Below, one piece after another: positions 8,511 to 18,000 of a DNA stretch of 64,000 nucleotides. The notes beneath the pieces were generated by a model that was not told the origin of the DNA, made no database searches, and worked only from the letters and a program-made list of their open reading frames with translations. The stretch covers positions 124,001 through 188,000 of the forward strand of contig DASRRH010000034.1 of NCBI GenBank assembly GCA_035695825.1. Reading direction: 5' to 3'. This DNA comes from JAKEFM01 sp035695825 (GTDB lineage Bacteria; Planctomycetota; UBA1135; JAKEFM01). The stretch's first letter is position 1; every line of letters starts with the position of its first letter. A program made the translations under genes and the position numbers.

Positions 8511-9656
8511 ATGAGCAAGCGTCTCGGCGTCCCGAAGGAGTCCGTCCCGGGCGAGCGCCGCGTCGCCCTCGTCCCCGAGCTCGTCCCGAAGCTCCTTCCC
8601 GCGGGCCTCGAGGTGGCGGTGCAGGCGGGGGCCGGGACGGCCGCGGGGTTCCCCGACGCGGCCTTCGCCGAGAAGGGCGCGCGCGTCGAGCCGGAGGTGC
8701 TCGAGCGCAGCGACGTCGTCCTCAAGGTCCAGCCACCGACCGTGGAGGAGGTGGGCCGACTCCGGGAGGGAGCGGTCCTGATCGGCTTCCTCCAGCCCTA
8801 CGCGGCCCTCGCCGAGATCCGCGCGCTCGCGGAGAGGCGCGTGACCTCCTTCGCGATGGAGCTGATGCCGCGCCTCTCCCGCGCGCAGTCGATGGACGCG
8901 CTGAGCGCGATGGGGACGGTCGCCGGCTACAAGGCCGTGCTCCTCGCGGCCGAGCGCCTCCCGAAGTTCTTCCCTCTCCTGATGACCGCCGCGGGGACCG
9001 TCAGCCCGGCGAAGGTCTTCGTCGTCGGCGCCGGCGTCGCGGGGCTCCAGGCGATCGGGACGGCCCGGCGGCTCGGTGCGCTCGTCGAGGCCTACGACCT
9101 GCGCCCGGCGGTGAAGGAGCAGGTCGAGAGCCTGGGGGCTCGCTTCGTCGAGGTCCCCCTCGAGACGAAGGACGCCGAGGACAAGGGGGGCTACGCGAAG
9201 GGGCAGTCGGAGGAGTTCCTCCGGCGCCAGCGCGAGTTCCTGGCCCGATCCGTCGCCGCATCCGACGTCGTGATCACGACCGCCCTCGTCCCCGGCCAGC
9301 GCGCGCCGGTCCTGATCACCGAGGACATGGTGAAGGGGATGCGCCCGGGCTCCGTCGTCGTCGACCTCGCCGCCGAGCAGGGGGGGAACTGCGCGCTCAC
9401 GGAGCCGGGGAAGGAGGTCGAGCGCGCGGGCGTCCGGATCCTCGGGCCCACGAACATCGCGAGCACGCTCCCCTTCCACGCGAGCCAGATGTACGCGCGG
9501 AGCGTCGTGAACTTCCTCCTCTACGTCTGGAAGGAGGGGGGGCTCCGCCTCGATCCCGGGGACGAACTCGCGCGCGGTCCTCTCCTCACCCACGGGGGAG
9601 AGGTCGTCCACGAGGCGGTGAAGGGGAGGCTCGCCGCCCCCGCCCGCGCCTCGTGA
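8511..9656 (+). CDS. pntAA: NAD(P) transhydrogenase subunit alpha, NAD-binding part
   Basis: Soluble domain I of the proton-translocating transhydrogenase, which moves hydride between NADH and NADP+. The 381-aa length matches three-subunit enzymes such as that of Rhodospirillum, not the longer E. coli PntA. The start MSKRLGVPKES..GERRVALVP is typical of the alanine dehydrogenase/PntA family. Other motifs: LMPRLSRAQSMDALS, the Rossmann segment FVVGAGVAGLQAIGTARRLGA, the mobile loop GGYAKGQSEEF, and VVVDLAAEQGGNC. No membrane helices. It is followed 13 bases later by the membrane subunit. Confidence 0.96.
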   Translation: MSKRLGVPKESVPGERRVALVPELVPKLLPAGLEVAVQAGAGTAAGFPDAAFAEKGARVEPEVLERSDVVLKVQPPTVEEVGRLREGAVLIGFLQPYAALAEIRALAERRVTSFAMELMPRLSRAQSMDALSAMGTVAGYKAVLLAAERLPKFFPLLMTAAGTVSPAKVFVVGAGVAGLQAIGTARRLGALVEAYDLRPAVKEQVESLGARFVEVPLETKDAEDKGGYAKGQSEEFLRRQREFLARSVAASDVVITTALVPGQRAPVLITEDMVKGMRPGSVVVDLAAEQGGNCALTEPGKEVERAGVRILGPTNIASTLPFHASQMYARSVVNFLLYVWKEGGLRLDPGDELARGPLLTHGGEVVHEAVKGRLAAPARAS

Positions 9657-9669
9657 AGGGAGGAAGCGC

Positions 9670-11475
9670 GTGACCTCCGAGCTCGAGATCGGACTCTACA
9701 TCTTCATGCTCGCGGGGTTTCTCGGCTACCACGTCATCTCCCGCGTCCCGCCGCTCCTCCACACGCCGCTCATGTCGGCGACGAACGCGATGTCGGGGAT
9801 CTCCCTCGTCGGCTCCCTCGTCGTCGCCGGGGCGAACTACGGGGCGCTCTCCTCGTGGCTCGGTTTCCTCGCGGTCGCCTGCTCCTCGACGAACGTCGTC
9901 GGGGGCTTCCTCATCACCGACCGGATGCTGAAGATGTTCAAGCGCCGCGGGGAGGAGGAGGCGATCCAGAAGCGGCGGGCCCGGTTCCGCCGATTCGTCC
10001 TGCTGCCCGGGGGGGCGCTCCTCGTCCTCCTCCTCGCCGCCGTCGGCCTCTCCGAGGGCTTCCGCGACCTCCTCAAGGGCTTCCTCGACGCGTTCGCGGA
10101 GGGGGCGCTCAAGTACTTCTACATCCTCTCGGCCGCCCTCTTCATCCTCGGACTCAAGGGCCTCTCCTCCCCGAGGCTCGCCCGCCGGGGGATGTTCCTC
10201 GCCGAGTTCGGGATGGCGACGGCCGTGGTCGGGACGCTCTTCCACCACGAGATCGTCGACGTCCGCGGGATCGCCGCCGGCATCGCGGTCGGGACGCTGA
10301 TCGGCGGGACGATGGGGCTGCGGATCCCGATGACGGCCGTGCCGCAGCGGACCGCCCTCTCCCATTCCCTCGGCGCGCTCGCGGCCACCCTGATCGGGAT
10401 CGCCGAGTACTTCCGCCACCACGCGCAGGGGGAGATCGGGCGAGTCCTCATGACCGCCCTCGGCTTCGAGGTGATGATCGGGGGCCTTACCTTCACGGGG
10501 AGCCTCATGGCGGCGGGGAAGCTCCAGGAGCTTCTCCCGGGCCGGCCGATCACCTACCGGTTCCAGAACGTCTCGAACCTCGCCCTCCTCGGCTTGATGG
10601 CGGCGAGCCTCGTCGCGCTGATCGTCGCGCCGCAGACGGGCTTCCTCTTCTACGGCCTCGTCGCGATGTCCCTCCTCTTCGGTTTCCTCCTCGTCCTCCC
10701 GATCGGCGCGGCGGACATGCCGACCGTGATCTCGCTCTTGAACTCCTACGCCGGGCTCGCGGACGCCGCGATGGGCTTCGTGCTGATGAACAAGATCCAG
10801 ATCATCACGGGCTCGCTCGACGGGACCTCGGGCTTCCTCCTCTCGATCCTCATGTGCCGCGCGATGAACCGCTCGGCGACGAACGTCCTCTTCGGCGCGT
10901 TCGGGAAGGTCGAGCAGGACGGGCGGGCCCCGGCGGTGGAGGGGGGGGGAACGGTCCGCAGCATCACGCCGGAGGAGGTCCCCTCGCTCCTCGACGGCGC
11001 GCGCTCCGTGATCGTCGTCCCGGGCTACGGGATGGCGGTCTCGCAGGCGCAGCACGCGGTCGCCGAGCTCGCGAAGCTCCTCGGGAAGCGAGGGATCGAC
11101 GTCAAGTACGCGATCCATCCGGTCGCCGGGAGGATGCCCGGGCACATGAACGTGCTCCTCGCCGAGGCGAACGTCCCCTACGACCAGCTCTACGAAATGG
11201 AGCGGATCAACGCCTACTTCCCCGAGGCGGACCTCGCCCTCGTCGTCGGCGCGAACGACGTGACGAACCCCGCCGCCCGCACGAACAAGTCGAGCCCCCT
11301 CTACGGGATGCCGATCCTCGAGGTCGATCGGGCGAAGAGCGTCATCGTCCTCAAGCGCAGCATGCGACCCGGGTTCGCCGGGGTCGACAACGAGCTCTAC
11401 ACGAACGAGAAGTGCATGATGCTCTTCGGGGACGCGAAGGAGAGCCTGACCAAGCTCTTCGTCGCGCTCAAGTGA
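9670..11475 (+). CDS. pntB: NAD(P) transhydrogenase PntAB-PntB fusion (membrane plus NADP-binding)
   Basis: A 601-aa chain. Residues 1-about 115 correspond to the small PntAB membrane subunit (helices in LYIFMLAGFLGYHVI, GISLVGSLVVAG, LGFLAVACSSTNVVGGFLIT). From about 135 onward it is PntB: many helices, then the NADP-binding domain III (VIVVPGYGMAVSQAQHAV, HPVAGRMPGHMNVLLAEA, VVGANDVTNPAA, and GFAGVDNELY near the end). The combined length is about that of separate PntAB plus PntB, so this looks like a clean gene fusion with a linker rich in Arg and Lys (about residues 95-110). Convergent with the minus-strand pair at 11495. Confidence 0.93.
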   Translation: MTSELEIGLYIFMLAGFLGYHVISRVPPLLHTPLMSATNAMSGISLVGSLVVAGANYGALSSWLGFLAVACSSTNVVGGFLITDRMLKMFKRRGEEEAIQKRRARFRRFVLLPGGALLVLLLAAVGLSEGFRDLLKGFLDAFAEGALKYFYILSAALFILGLKGLSSPRLARRGMFLAEFGMATAVVGTLFHHEIVDVRGIAAGIAVGTLIGGTMGLRIPMTAVPQRTALSHSLGALAATLIGIAEYFRHHAQGEIGRVLMTALGFEVMIGGLTFTGSLMAAGKLQELLPGRPITYRFQNVSNLALLGLMAASLVALIVAPQTGFLFYGLVAMSLLFGFLLVLPIGAADMPTVISLLNSYAGLADAAMGFVLMNKIQIITGSLDGTSGFLLSILMCRAMNRSATNVLFGAFGKVEQDGRAPAVEGGGTVRSITPEEVPSLLDGARSVIVVPGYGMAVSQAQHAVAELAKLLGKRGIDVKYAIHPVAGRMPGHMNVLLAEANVPYDQLYEMERINAYFPEADLALVVGANDVTNPAARTNKSSPLYGMPILEVDRAKSVIVLKRSMRPGFAGVDNELYTNEKCMMLFGDAKESLTKLFVALK

Positions 11476-11494
11476 TCGCGCGGGCGCCCGCCGA

Positions 11495-11803
11495 TCAGGC
11501 GAGCGCTTCCCGGTCCTCCGCCGCCTTGACCTCGGGGTACGGGTCGACCCTTTCCCCGAGCGCCGCCATCGCCGCGAGAAACAGGTGGGGGGAGGAGACG
11601 GCGCCCTCGCGGCAGAGGCGGAGAATCCGGCGGCGCAGGTCCCGGGCGAACGGGGATTCCCCGGCCGCCAAGCGGTAGATCTCGCGCCACGCCTCGACCT
11701 CACCCCGGTCGAGGATCTGCGCCAGCACCTCGTCGCTCGCGAGGTCGAGTCGGTCCCGGTTCCAGAGGGCCCGGGAACGGTCGAGCTCGAAGGGCCCGCT
11801 CAC
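11495..11803 (-). CDS. Small partner protein of the nucleotidyltransferase module
   Basis: A 102-aa soluble protein starting with GTG at 11803; its first bases overlap the stop of the upstream nucleotidyltransferase (GTGA), so the two are made together. Core text: LDRSRALWNRDRLDLASDEVLAQILDRG, EAWREIYRLA, and SSPHLFLAAMAALGERVDPYP. It is helical, acidic-basic mixed, without a signal peptide or zinc motif. I recognise the style (short proteins with 'LWNRDR..L.SDEVLAQILDRG' encoded beside nucleotidyltransferases) but no defined function. A toxin-antitoxin-like role is inference from the pairing. Confidence 0.7.
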   Translation of the reverse strand: MSGPFELDRSRALWNRDRLDLASDEVLAQILDRGEVEAWREIYRLAAGESPFARDLRRRILRLCREGAVSSPHLFLAAMAALGERVDPYPEVKAAEDREALA

Positions 11804-12498
11804 GGCGAAGCCCCGCCCGCGGGACGGAGGAGGAGGTCCGCGAGGACCCGCGCCCACGCGCGGCCCCGGGAGGCGAGATGTCCCTCGTCGTTCCAAGGGG
11901 GCACGAGCCCGCGGTAGGTCGGCAGGTCGATCCGGGCGGCGTCGGAAGGCCTCGCTTCGCCGAGGCGCTCGACGACCTCGGCGAGGACGGAGGCGCGGTT
12001 GCTCTGGCGGTAGATCTCGTCGAGCTTCGCCAGAGCGGTGCGGGCTCCGGCTTCCCCGAGACGCTCGAGGAGCACGACCGTGTCCAGGTAGTCCCGGGTC
12101 GTCGCGCGCGTCGCGAGGAGCCATGCCTTGATGCGGGCCATCTCGGCGAGGGTCGGAACGCGTAGTCCCTCCCTCTCCTCCGTCTCGAGGGGCACCGTGC
12201 GGCGGAGCTGGCGGATCCCCGTGAGGACGCCGTCGAGGCGACCGAGGATGAGAATGGGGCGACGGACGCGCTCGGTCTGCCAGCCGGCCGCCGTCTCGAG
12301 GTCGGCGAGCACCCGGTCGAAGCGCTCGCGCAGGTCCGCGAGGACGTGGTCGCCGTCCAGGCTCACGCGATGACGAGCGTGGAGGGAGGCCGCGCTTCCC
12401 CCCACCAGGACGGTCCCGGGCACGAGCGCCTGGAGGTGGCGCTCGGCCGCAAGGAGGCGCTCCCAGTCCGGGAGCGCCTCGGTCGGCTTCTCGGACAT
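11800..12498 (-). CDS. Nucleotidyltransferase-fold protein (AbiEii/DUF1814-like)
   Basis: A 232-aa protein. The N-terminal nucleotidyltransferase motif is GTVLVGGSAASLHARH followed by SLDGDHV, which supplies the G-S and the D-x-D acidic pair. A C-terminal helix with LAEMARIKAWLLATRATTRDYLDTVVLL matches the 'K..ALl.R...kDy.Dl..L' helix of AbiEii-type enzymes. Such proteins transfer nucleotides to tRNA or protein targets in toxin-antitoxin or abortive-infection pairs. The ATG at 12498 lies 6 bases after a TATAGT box. The short partner is downstream. In classical AbiE the antitoxin (a winged-helix protein) is upstream, so this is a different arrangement. Confidence 0.75.
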   Translation of the reverse strand: MSEKPTEALPDWERLLAAERHLQALVPGTVLVGGSAASLHARHRVSLDGDHVLADLRERFDRVLADLETAAGWQTERVRRPILILGRLDGVLTGIRQLRRTVPLETEEREGLRVPTLAEMARIKAWLLATRATTRDYLDTVVLLERLGEAGARTALAKLDEIYRQSNRASVLAEVVERLGEARPSDAARIDLPTYRGLVPPWNDEGHLASRGRAWARVLADLLLRPAGGASP

Positions 12499-12504
12499 GC
12501 GGGC

Positions 12505-12510
12505 ACTATA
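12505..12510 (-). promoter_or_regulatory. -10 box (TATAGT) for the nucleotidyltransferase pair
   Basis: On the minus strand TATAGT is followed by 6 bases and the ATG at 12498, so transcription would begin at or beside the start codon (a leaderless mRNA). No clear -35 is seen. Confidence 0.5.
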
Positions 12511-12608
12511 GCCCGCGGAGAATGGCCGTTCGGGTTGGGGGAACCTTCCTCTGCGGCGCGTTCGGGCCTGGTTCTCGAGGAGAGTCGCGCGGGGACGCGA
12601 GCGGAGGC

Positions 12609-13058
12609 TCAGGCCGGGTACTTCCCGACGATGTACTCCTCGAGCTCGTGGATGATCTCCGCCTGCGCGGAGATCACCCACTTGACGAGGTCGCCCATCG
12701 ACAGGACGCCGAGCACCCGCTCCCCCTCGACGACGGGGAGGTGGCGCACCCGCATCTGCGTCATCACCCCCATGCACTGGCGCACCGTGTTGCGCGGGTC
12801 GACCGAGAGGACGGGGCTCGTCATGATCTCGCCGACCCTCATCTCCTTCGAGGAGCGCCCGCAGAGGATCACCTTGCGCGCGTAGTCCCGCTCGGAGACG
12901 ACCCCGACGAGCCTCCCCCCGTCGATCACCATCAGGGCGCCGACGTGGACGTCGCCCATCTTCTCGATCGCGGCGTAGACCGTGTCGCCCGGTGCGACGG
13001 ACCAGACCTCGTTCCCCTTCTCGCGAAGAACGGAGCTGACAGGATCCTCGAGCTGCAT
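12609..13058 (-). CDS. CBS-pair domain protein
   Basis: A 149-aa cytoplasmic protein made almost entirely of two CBS motifs. The first is VWSVAPGDTVYAAIEKMGDVHVGALMV with VGVVSERDYARKV; the second is VLSVDPRNTVRQCMGVMTQMRVRHLPVV with LGVLSMGDLVKWV. CBS pairs bind adenosyl nucleotides such as AMP, ATP or SAM and act as energy or ligand sensors. The C-terminal helix (ISAQAEIIHELEEYIVGKYPA) is typical of stand-alone CBS proteins. It is monocistronic, with about 110 bases on either side, so its target cannot be read from context. Confidence 0.93.
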   Translation of the reverse strand: MQLEDPVSSVLREKGNEVWSVAPGDTVYAAIEKMGDVHVGALMVIDGGRLVGVVSERDYARKVILCGRSSKEMRVGEIMTSPVLSVDPRNTVRQCMGVMTQMRVRHLPVVEGERVLGVLSMGDLVKWVISAQAEIIHELEEYIVGKYPA

Positions 13059-13166
13059 GGCGTTTCCCGGCTCGTGGCGAATCCATAGTAACCCGCCTCC
13101 GGGAAAGGGGAGAGGGGGCGGGGGGGCCTCCGTCCGCCGGACGGCTCCCTCCGGGGCGGTCCCGGG

Positions 13167-14966
13167 TCACTCCGGGCGGGGCGGGGGAGGCAACTTCGGC
13201 CCGGCGAGCCCCTCTACCCTTTCCCCGTCCGGGCCGAACCGGATTCCTTCGACGAGCCTCCGGACAGCCGCGAGCCGCCGCGGGTTGATCGAGACGTGGT
13301 GCTGCCCCTCGTTCTGCTTCGGGAGGAGGAGCCCCTCCCTCTGGAGCCGCGCGACTTCCTCCTTCGCGGCGTCCTTTTCGTGATCGGCGAAGTGGTGGCC
13401 GAAGACGTTCTCGACGGCGGTGTGGCGTCCTCCGACGCGGTGGTCGCGGAGGAGCTTCCCCAGGATCCGCGCGCGGAGCCGCTCTTCCGAGGAGGGAGCC
13501 GGAGGGGAGGGCTCAGGAGACGTTTCCCCCTCGGCGGGAGAGGGGCCCGCGGGGAGGAAGCCGAGGAGGCGGCCCATCGTCTGCGCGACCCCCGCCTCGA
13601 CCGCGTCGTCGGCGAAGGGGAGTCCCGCGCCGAGGAGGATCTCGATCGCCTCGTACAGCGGGACGCCGAGCCGGTCCGCGACTTCGGGGAGCGTCCCCCC
13701 CTTCTCATCGAGGATCGCCCGCACCTCCTCCTCGTGCTCCGGCCCCCGGCGGTCGGGCTCGAACGGCGGCGCGGACGAGCGGACGAGCTCGAAGGCGGGG
13801 CGAAGGCCCCACCGCGCGAGAGAGGGGCGCGACTCCCAGGCTTCGTCGAAGGCGTAGGGATAGACGTCCGCGTCCCCCGGGCCGACCTCCCGGAGACGCA
13901 GCGCGACGAGGCCGTCGACGGCGCCGTGCTCGACGCCGCGTTCCCCCTCCCCGACGACCTCGGCGACCCCATGCCAGAAGGCTGCCGCGACGCGCCAGAA
14001 GGGCTCCTCCCGCAGGAATGCGAGGCGCAGGGGGAGGACGAACAAGGTCTCGCCGGTCGTCTCCTCCGGAGGGAGGAAGGCCACGATCGGGACGTCGACG
14101 GAGCCGCCGCTCTCGACGGCGTCGAGGGCGCGCGCGAAGTCGGGCCCCGCCGCGCGCAGTTCCCTCTCGAGACGCGCGTAGGCTTCGCGCTCGAGGTCGT
14201 CGGTCGCCTCGTGCAGCCGCCGCCGGGCCATCTCGTACCGCCGCAGGGCCGCCTCGCTCCCCCGGGCGACCGCCCGGGCGCGCGCCGCCTCGAGCTCGGC
14301 GGCCCGCCGCTGGCGGGAGGCGAGGGCATCGGGGAGCCCCGCCGCGGTCTCGCGCAGGAAGGCGAGCGCAGCCTCGACCTCGGCCGCGGGGACGCGCCCG
14401 GGGAACGCCTCGACCTTAGCCCGCGCCTCCTCGGCGGCCCTCCGCGCGCGCTCCTCGGCGCGGTCCGCCTCCTCCATCTCGCGCGCGAGCCGCGCGCGCC
14501 TGAGCGCGGTCTCCTCGGCCTCGCGCCGGAGGCGATCGAGCTCCCGCTCCTCGCGCGCTCGCTCGGCGGCGAGGGCCGTTCGCGCAGCCTCGATCCGGGT
14601 GGTGAGTTTCTGCGGGAGGGAGGGGAGCCGAAGGGAAGGGGGGGAAGGCGGAGCGGAAGGGGCGGTCTCCCGTGTCGCCTCGAGGAGGCGCGTCCGGACC
14701 TCGGGCGCCAGGACGGGGACGGTGAGGTGGTCGCCGGAGGAGCGGGACTCCTCGGACGCGGCGAGCCGGACGTGGCGGGCCTGGATCCGGCCGTCGGGGA
14801 GGGCGCGCGGTGTGAACTCGACCCGCTCCCCTTCCCGCGGGGCGTAGAAGGGGTCGTCGAGGAAGCTCGCGTTGAAATAGGCGTCGCGCTCGAGGTCCGG
14901 GCAGCGGATGAAGCCATACCGCAGCGAGCCCCAGCGGCTGACGGTGCCGGTCCGTCGGTCGTTCAT
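13167..14966 (-). CDS. Cold-shock-like domain plus long coiled coil, unknown C-terminal domains
   Basis: A 599-aa cytoplasmic protein. Residues about 5-68 form a cold-shock/OB-like domain (TGTVSRWGSLRYGFIRC, then REGERVEFTPRALPDGRIQARHV). Residues about 105-275 are a highly charged Ala/Arg/Glu coiled coil. A middle region of about 160 residues (starting PIVAFLPPEETTGETLF) has no family I know. A short helix-turn-helix-like stretch (LPEVADRLGVPLYEAIEILLGAG) and a Pro-rich linker precede a basic C-terminal domain (LRDHRVGGRHTAVENVFGHHFADHEK to HHVSINPRR) that looks like a winged-helix RNA- or DNA-binding unit. A nucleic-acid role is likely; the specific role is unknown. The ATG at 14966 is the natural start because the cold-shock fold begins at once. 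Confidence 0.75.
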   Translation of the reverse strand: MNDRRTGTVSRWGSLRYGFIRCPDLERDAYFNASFLDDPFYAPREGERVEFTPRALPDGRIQARHVRLAASEESRSSGDHLTVPVLAPEVRTRLLEATRETAPSAPPSPPSLRLPSLPQKLTTRIEAARTALAAERAREERELDRLRREAEETALRRARLAREMEEADRAEERARRAAEEARAKVEAFPGRVPAAEVEAALAFLRETAAGLPDALASRQRRAAELEAARARAVARGSEAALRRYEMARRRLHEATDDLEREAYARLERELRAAGPDFARALDAVESGGSVDVPIVAFLPPEETTGETLFVLPLRLAFLREEPFWRVAAAFWHGVAEVVGEGERGVEHGAVDGLVALRLREVGPGDADVYPYAFDEAWESRPSLARWGLRPAFELVRSSAPPFEPDRRGPEHEEEVRAILDEKGGTLPEVADRLGVPLYEAIEILLGAGLPFADDAVEAGVAQTMGRLLGFLPAGPSPAEGETSPEPSPPAPSSEERLRARILGKLLRDHRVGGRHTAVENVFGHHFADHEKDAAKEEVARLQREGLLLPKQNEGQHHVSINPRRLAAVRRLVEGIRFGPDGERVEGLAGPKLPPPPRPE

Positions 14967-15044
14967 CTGGACGGGACGAGCAGTTTAACCGGCGGCCGGG
15001 ACTGGATCGGAACACCCGGCGGGGAGGCTCGCTCGGCGCCTCGC

Positions 15045-15050
15045 TAGAAT
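15045..15050 (+). promoter_or_regulatory. -10 box (TAGAAT) before the first repeat surface gene
   Basis: TAGAAT within the octamer CTAGAATC (15044-15051), 42 bases before the start codon. A strong ribosome site GGAGGT at 15080-15085 sits 7 bases before TTG at 15093 and decides that start over the ATG at 15079, which gives only six codons. No good -35 is seen. Confidence 0.5.
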
Positions 15051-15092
15051 CGCGCTTCGCGTCGAAGGCGACCGAGGCATGGAGGTCGCGGT

Positions 15093-18000
15093 TTGAAACG
15101 CGCGCGTTGGTCTCTTCTCGCGGCAGCGGCGGTCCTTTTGACCCTCCTCGCCGTCTTCGGCTTGAAGGGGAGGCCGTGGTCCAGATCCTCCCTCTCCCTC
15201 GCCGAGCGCCCTCCTCTTCTCACGGAGGGGCGGAACGTGGGAGTCCCTCTCCCCGATCGCCCGGGTGGACGTCTCTCCGAGAGCACTTCGGGAGAAGAGG
15301 TGGGGGGGACCCGGACCCGCACGCCCGGGGACCGGAAGAAGACCCTCCTCGTCCAGGGGCGGCTCGTCGCAAGGGACGGCGGCCCGCCGCCGGCCGACGC
15401 GCTCGTCTCGATCCGGACGGACGACCCCGAGATCGACTTCCCCGAGGTCGCCGCTCGCCTCGGAGGGAGGAGGGCGCTCCTCGAGGCCTTCGGGAGCGAG
15501 GGGATGAACGAGTGGCAGGAGGAGACCGGGGGGATCCGGCCGGCTATCGGCGGGACGGCTCGCTCGGACGGCTCCTTCTCGATCCCCCTCCCTCCCCACC
15601 TTCCGAAGTTCAGGGTCGAGGTCGAGGCGGACTTCGCCTTCGCGGAGCCCTCGGAGCGGTTCGCCCTCAGTTCCCCAGAGGTCGAGTCGGGTCTCACCGT
15701 CGTCGTCTCGCGGGCCGGGAAGGTCGAGGGGTCGGTGCGGGGGCTGGACGGAAATCCCCTCTCGGGCGCGCGGGTCGTGCTCGGGCGCGTCCCGCGGAGC
15801 GGCTCCGATTCTCGCGTCTCTCGCTGCGACGCCGGAGGGTCCTTCGTCCTGCGCGGCCTCCCTCCGGGGAAGTACCTGGCGGCGGCCGTCTCCGAGGGCT
15901 TCGCGCCGGCCGTCCGGACCGGGATCGGGGTCCACGCCCGCGAAGTCGCGCGCGTTGACTTCGGCCTCGGCTCCGAATCCTCTATCCGCGGGCGCGTCGT
16001 CGACGATGCCGGACACGGCGTCCCGGGCGCGCGCGTCCGCGCGTGGGCGACGGACGATTCGCTGAATCCGCTCGACGATGCTCCCGTCCCCTACGGACGG
16101 GCCGTGACGGACGCGGAGGGGTCCTTCCGGATCGGGTCGCTCGGGCCGGGCGAGCACTTCGTCACGGCCGCCGCGGAGGGGTTGGTCCCCTCCCAAGGCT
16201 TCGACGTGGACGTCCCCGGCGCGGGGGTCGTCGAAGGGATCGAGATCGTCCTCGAGGCGGGACGGGCGCTCGGCGGAAAGGTGGTCGGCTGGGACGGGAA
16301 GCCCGTCGCGGGCGCGCGGATCGCGGCGTCGATGGATTACACGGCGACGCGCCGGAAGTATGGCGATCGATCGGTGCGTTGGACGCGCGAGCCCGTCTGC
16401 ACCTCCGAGGACGGCTCCTTCCGGATCGCGGGGCTCGGGGAAGCCGTCTTCGTCGTCGTGGCCTCCCACCCCGAGCAAGGCGCGGCCGGGCTCTCCGGGG
16501 TCGAGACGGGGCGGGAGAACCTCCTGCTGACGCTTCAGAGCCGAGGCGGAGTCGCCGGATCCGTGCGCGAGGCGCAAGGGGGAGCCCCGGTGCGCGCGTT
16601 CACGGTCGCGGTCGAGATCGTGGGCTCGAGCTGGGCCGTGGGCGTCGTCGTCCCGTTCGACTTCCCGGCGCGTGCCGTCGAGTCGGAGGACGGGAGTTTC
16701 GAGCTCATCGGAATGCCCCCGGGAAGGATCGGACTCCGCCTCTCGGCGCAGGGCTTCGTGGACGAAAGAGTCCTCGACATCGAGGTGAAGTCCGGCGAGG
16801 TGACCCGGGGAGTCGAGGTCCAGCTGCGCCGAGCCGGATCGATCCGGGGCAAGGTCGTTGAGAAGGGCGCGGGCGCTCCCGTTCCCGGGGCGGAGGTCGG
16901 GTGGTTTCCGGACGGGGTGGAGCCGCGACGGGAGTGGTTCCGCGGAAAGGCCGTCTCCGGATCCGACGGTTCCTTCGCGCTCACGGGCGTCGAGCCCGGG
17001 AAGGTGCGCCTCCGAGGGAGCGGCGAGGACCTCCTCGCCGCGAAGGCTGGCCCCTTCGAGGTGCGTGCGGGGGAAACCCTCGAGGGGATCGTCCTCGCGA
17101 TATCGCGGGGAGGCGGCGTCGACGGCTACGCGATCGCACCCGACGGCTTCTCCTATGCGGGCGCCGGGGCGGAGGCCGACCCGATCGGCCCCGGGGATAT
17201 CGGAAAGGCCGAGGTGGGGGAGGGCGGGTACTTTCGCGTCGCTGGACTCCCGGCAGGCAGGTACTTCGTGCGCGTCTATCCCCCGTCGAGCGCCGAGATC
17301 GAGGACATGCGAGAGCACCACCGGCGGACGCTCCGGGGGGTCGTGCGGGTCGAGGTCGGGAGGATCGCGCGCGTTCAGTTCGCCGAGCCGCCGAAGGGCG
17401 GGTGCACGGTGAAGGGCCGGGTGCTGCGAGGGAAGGAGGGGGTGGCCGACGCGTCGCTCTCCCTCGTCCCGAACTGGGTCGACGAGAGCGCCGAGGCGAC
17501 GGACCTCTACCGGGACCGGTGGGAGACGGAGACCGGCGTGGACGGCTCCTACCGACTGGAGAGAGTCCCCGCGGGGGAAGCCACCCTCCGCGTGGTGGAC
17601 CGAGCGGACCTCGCGTTCCCCTTGCGCGTTCCAGAGGCGTCCGAGTTCGTCCTCGACGTCCCCCTCCCGTCGGGGGCGATCGAGGGGAGGATCCTCCGTG
17701 CTTCCGATCGATCTCCTCTCGTCGATGCGTTCGTGTCGGTCTCGCGCCCCGGCCCGCCAGAAGCGCCGGTCGCGGGGACGCGGGCGGGCGTTGACGGGCG
17801 ATACCGGATCGGGGACCTCTCTCCCGGCGCGTACCTGCTCGGCGTCGGGCCCCCGACCCCCTCGCAGCCCGAGGGCGCGACCCTCGCACCGGAGATCGGT
17901 CGACGCGTGGAGGTCGGCGAGGGCGGCCCTTCGGTCGTGGACTTCCTCCTCGCGCCCGGCGGATCCGCCCGCGTCCTCGTCCGCGACCCGGAGGGCCAAC

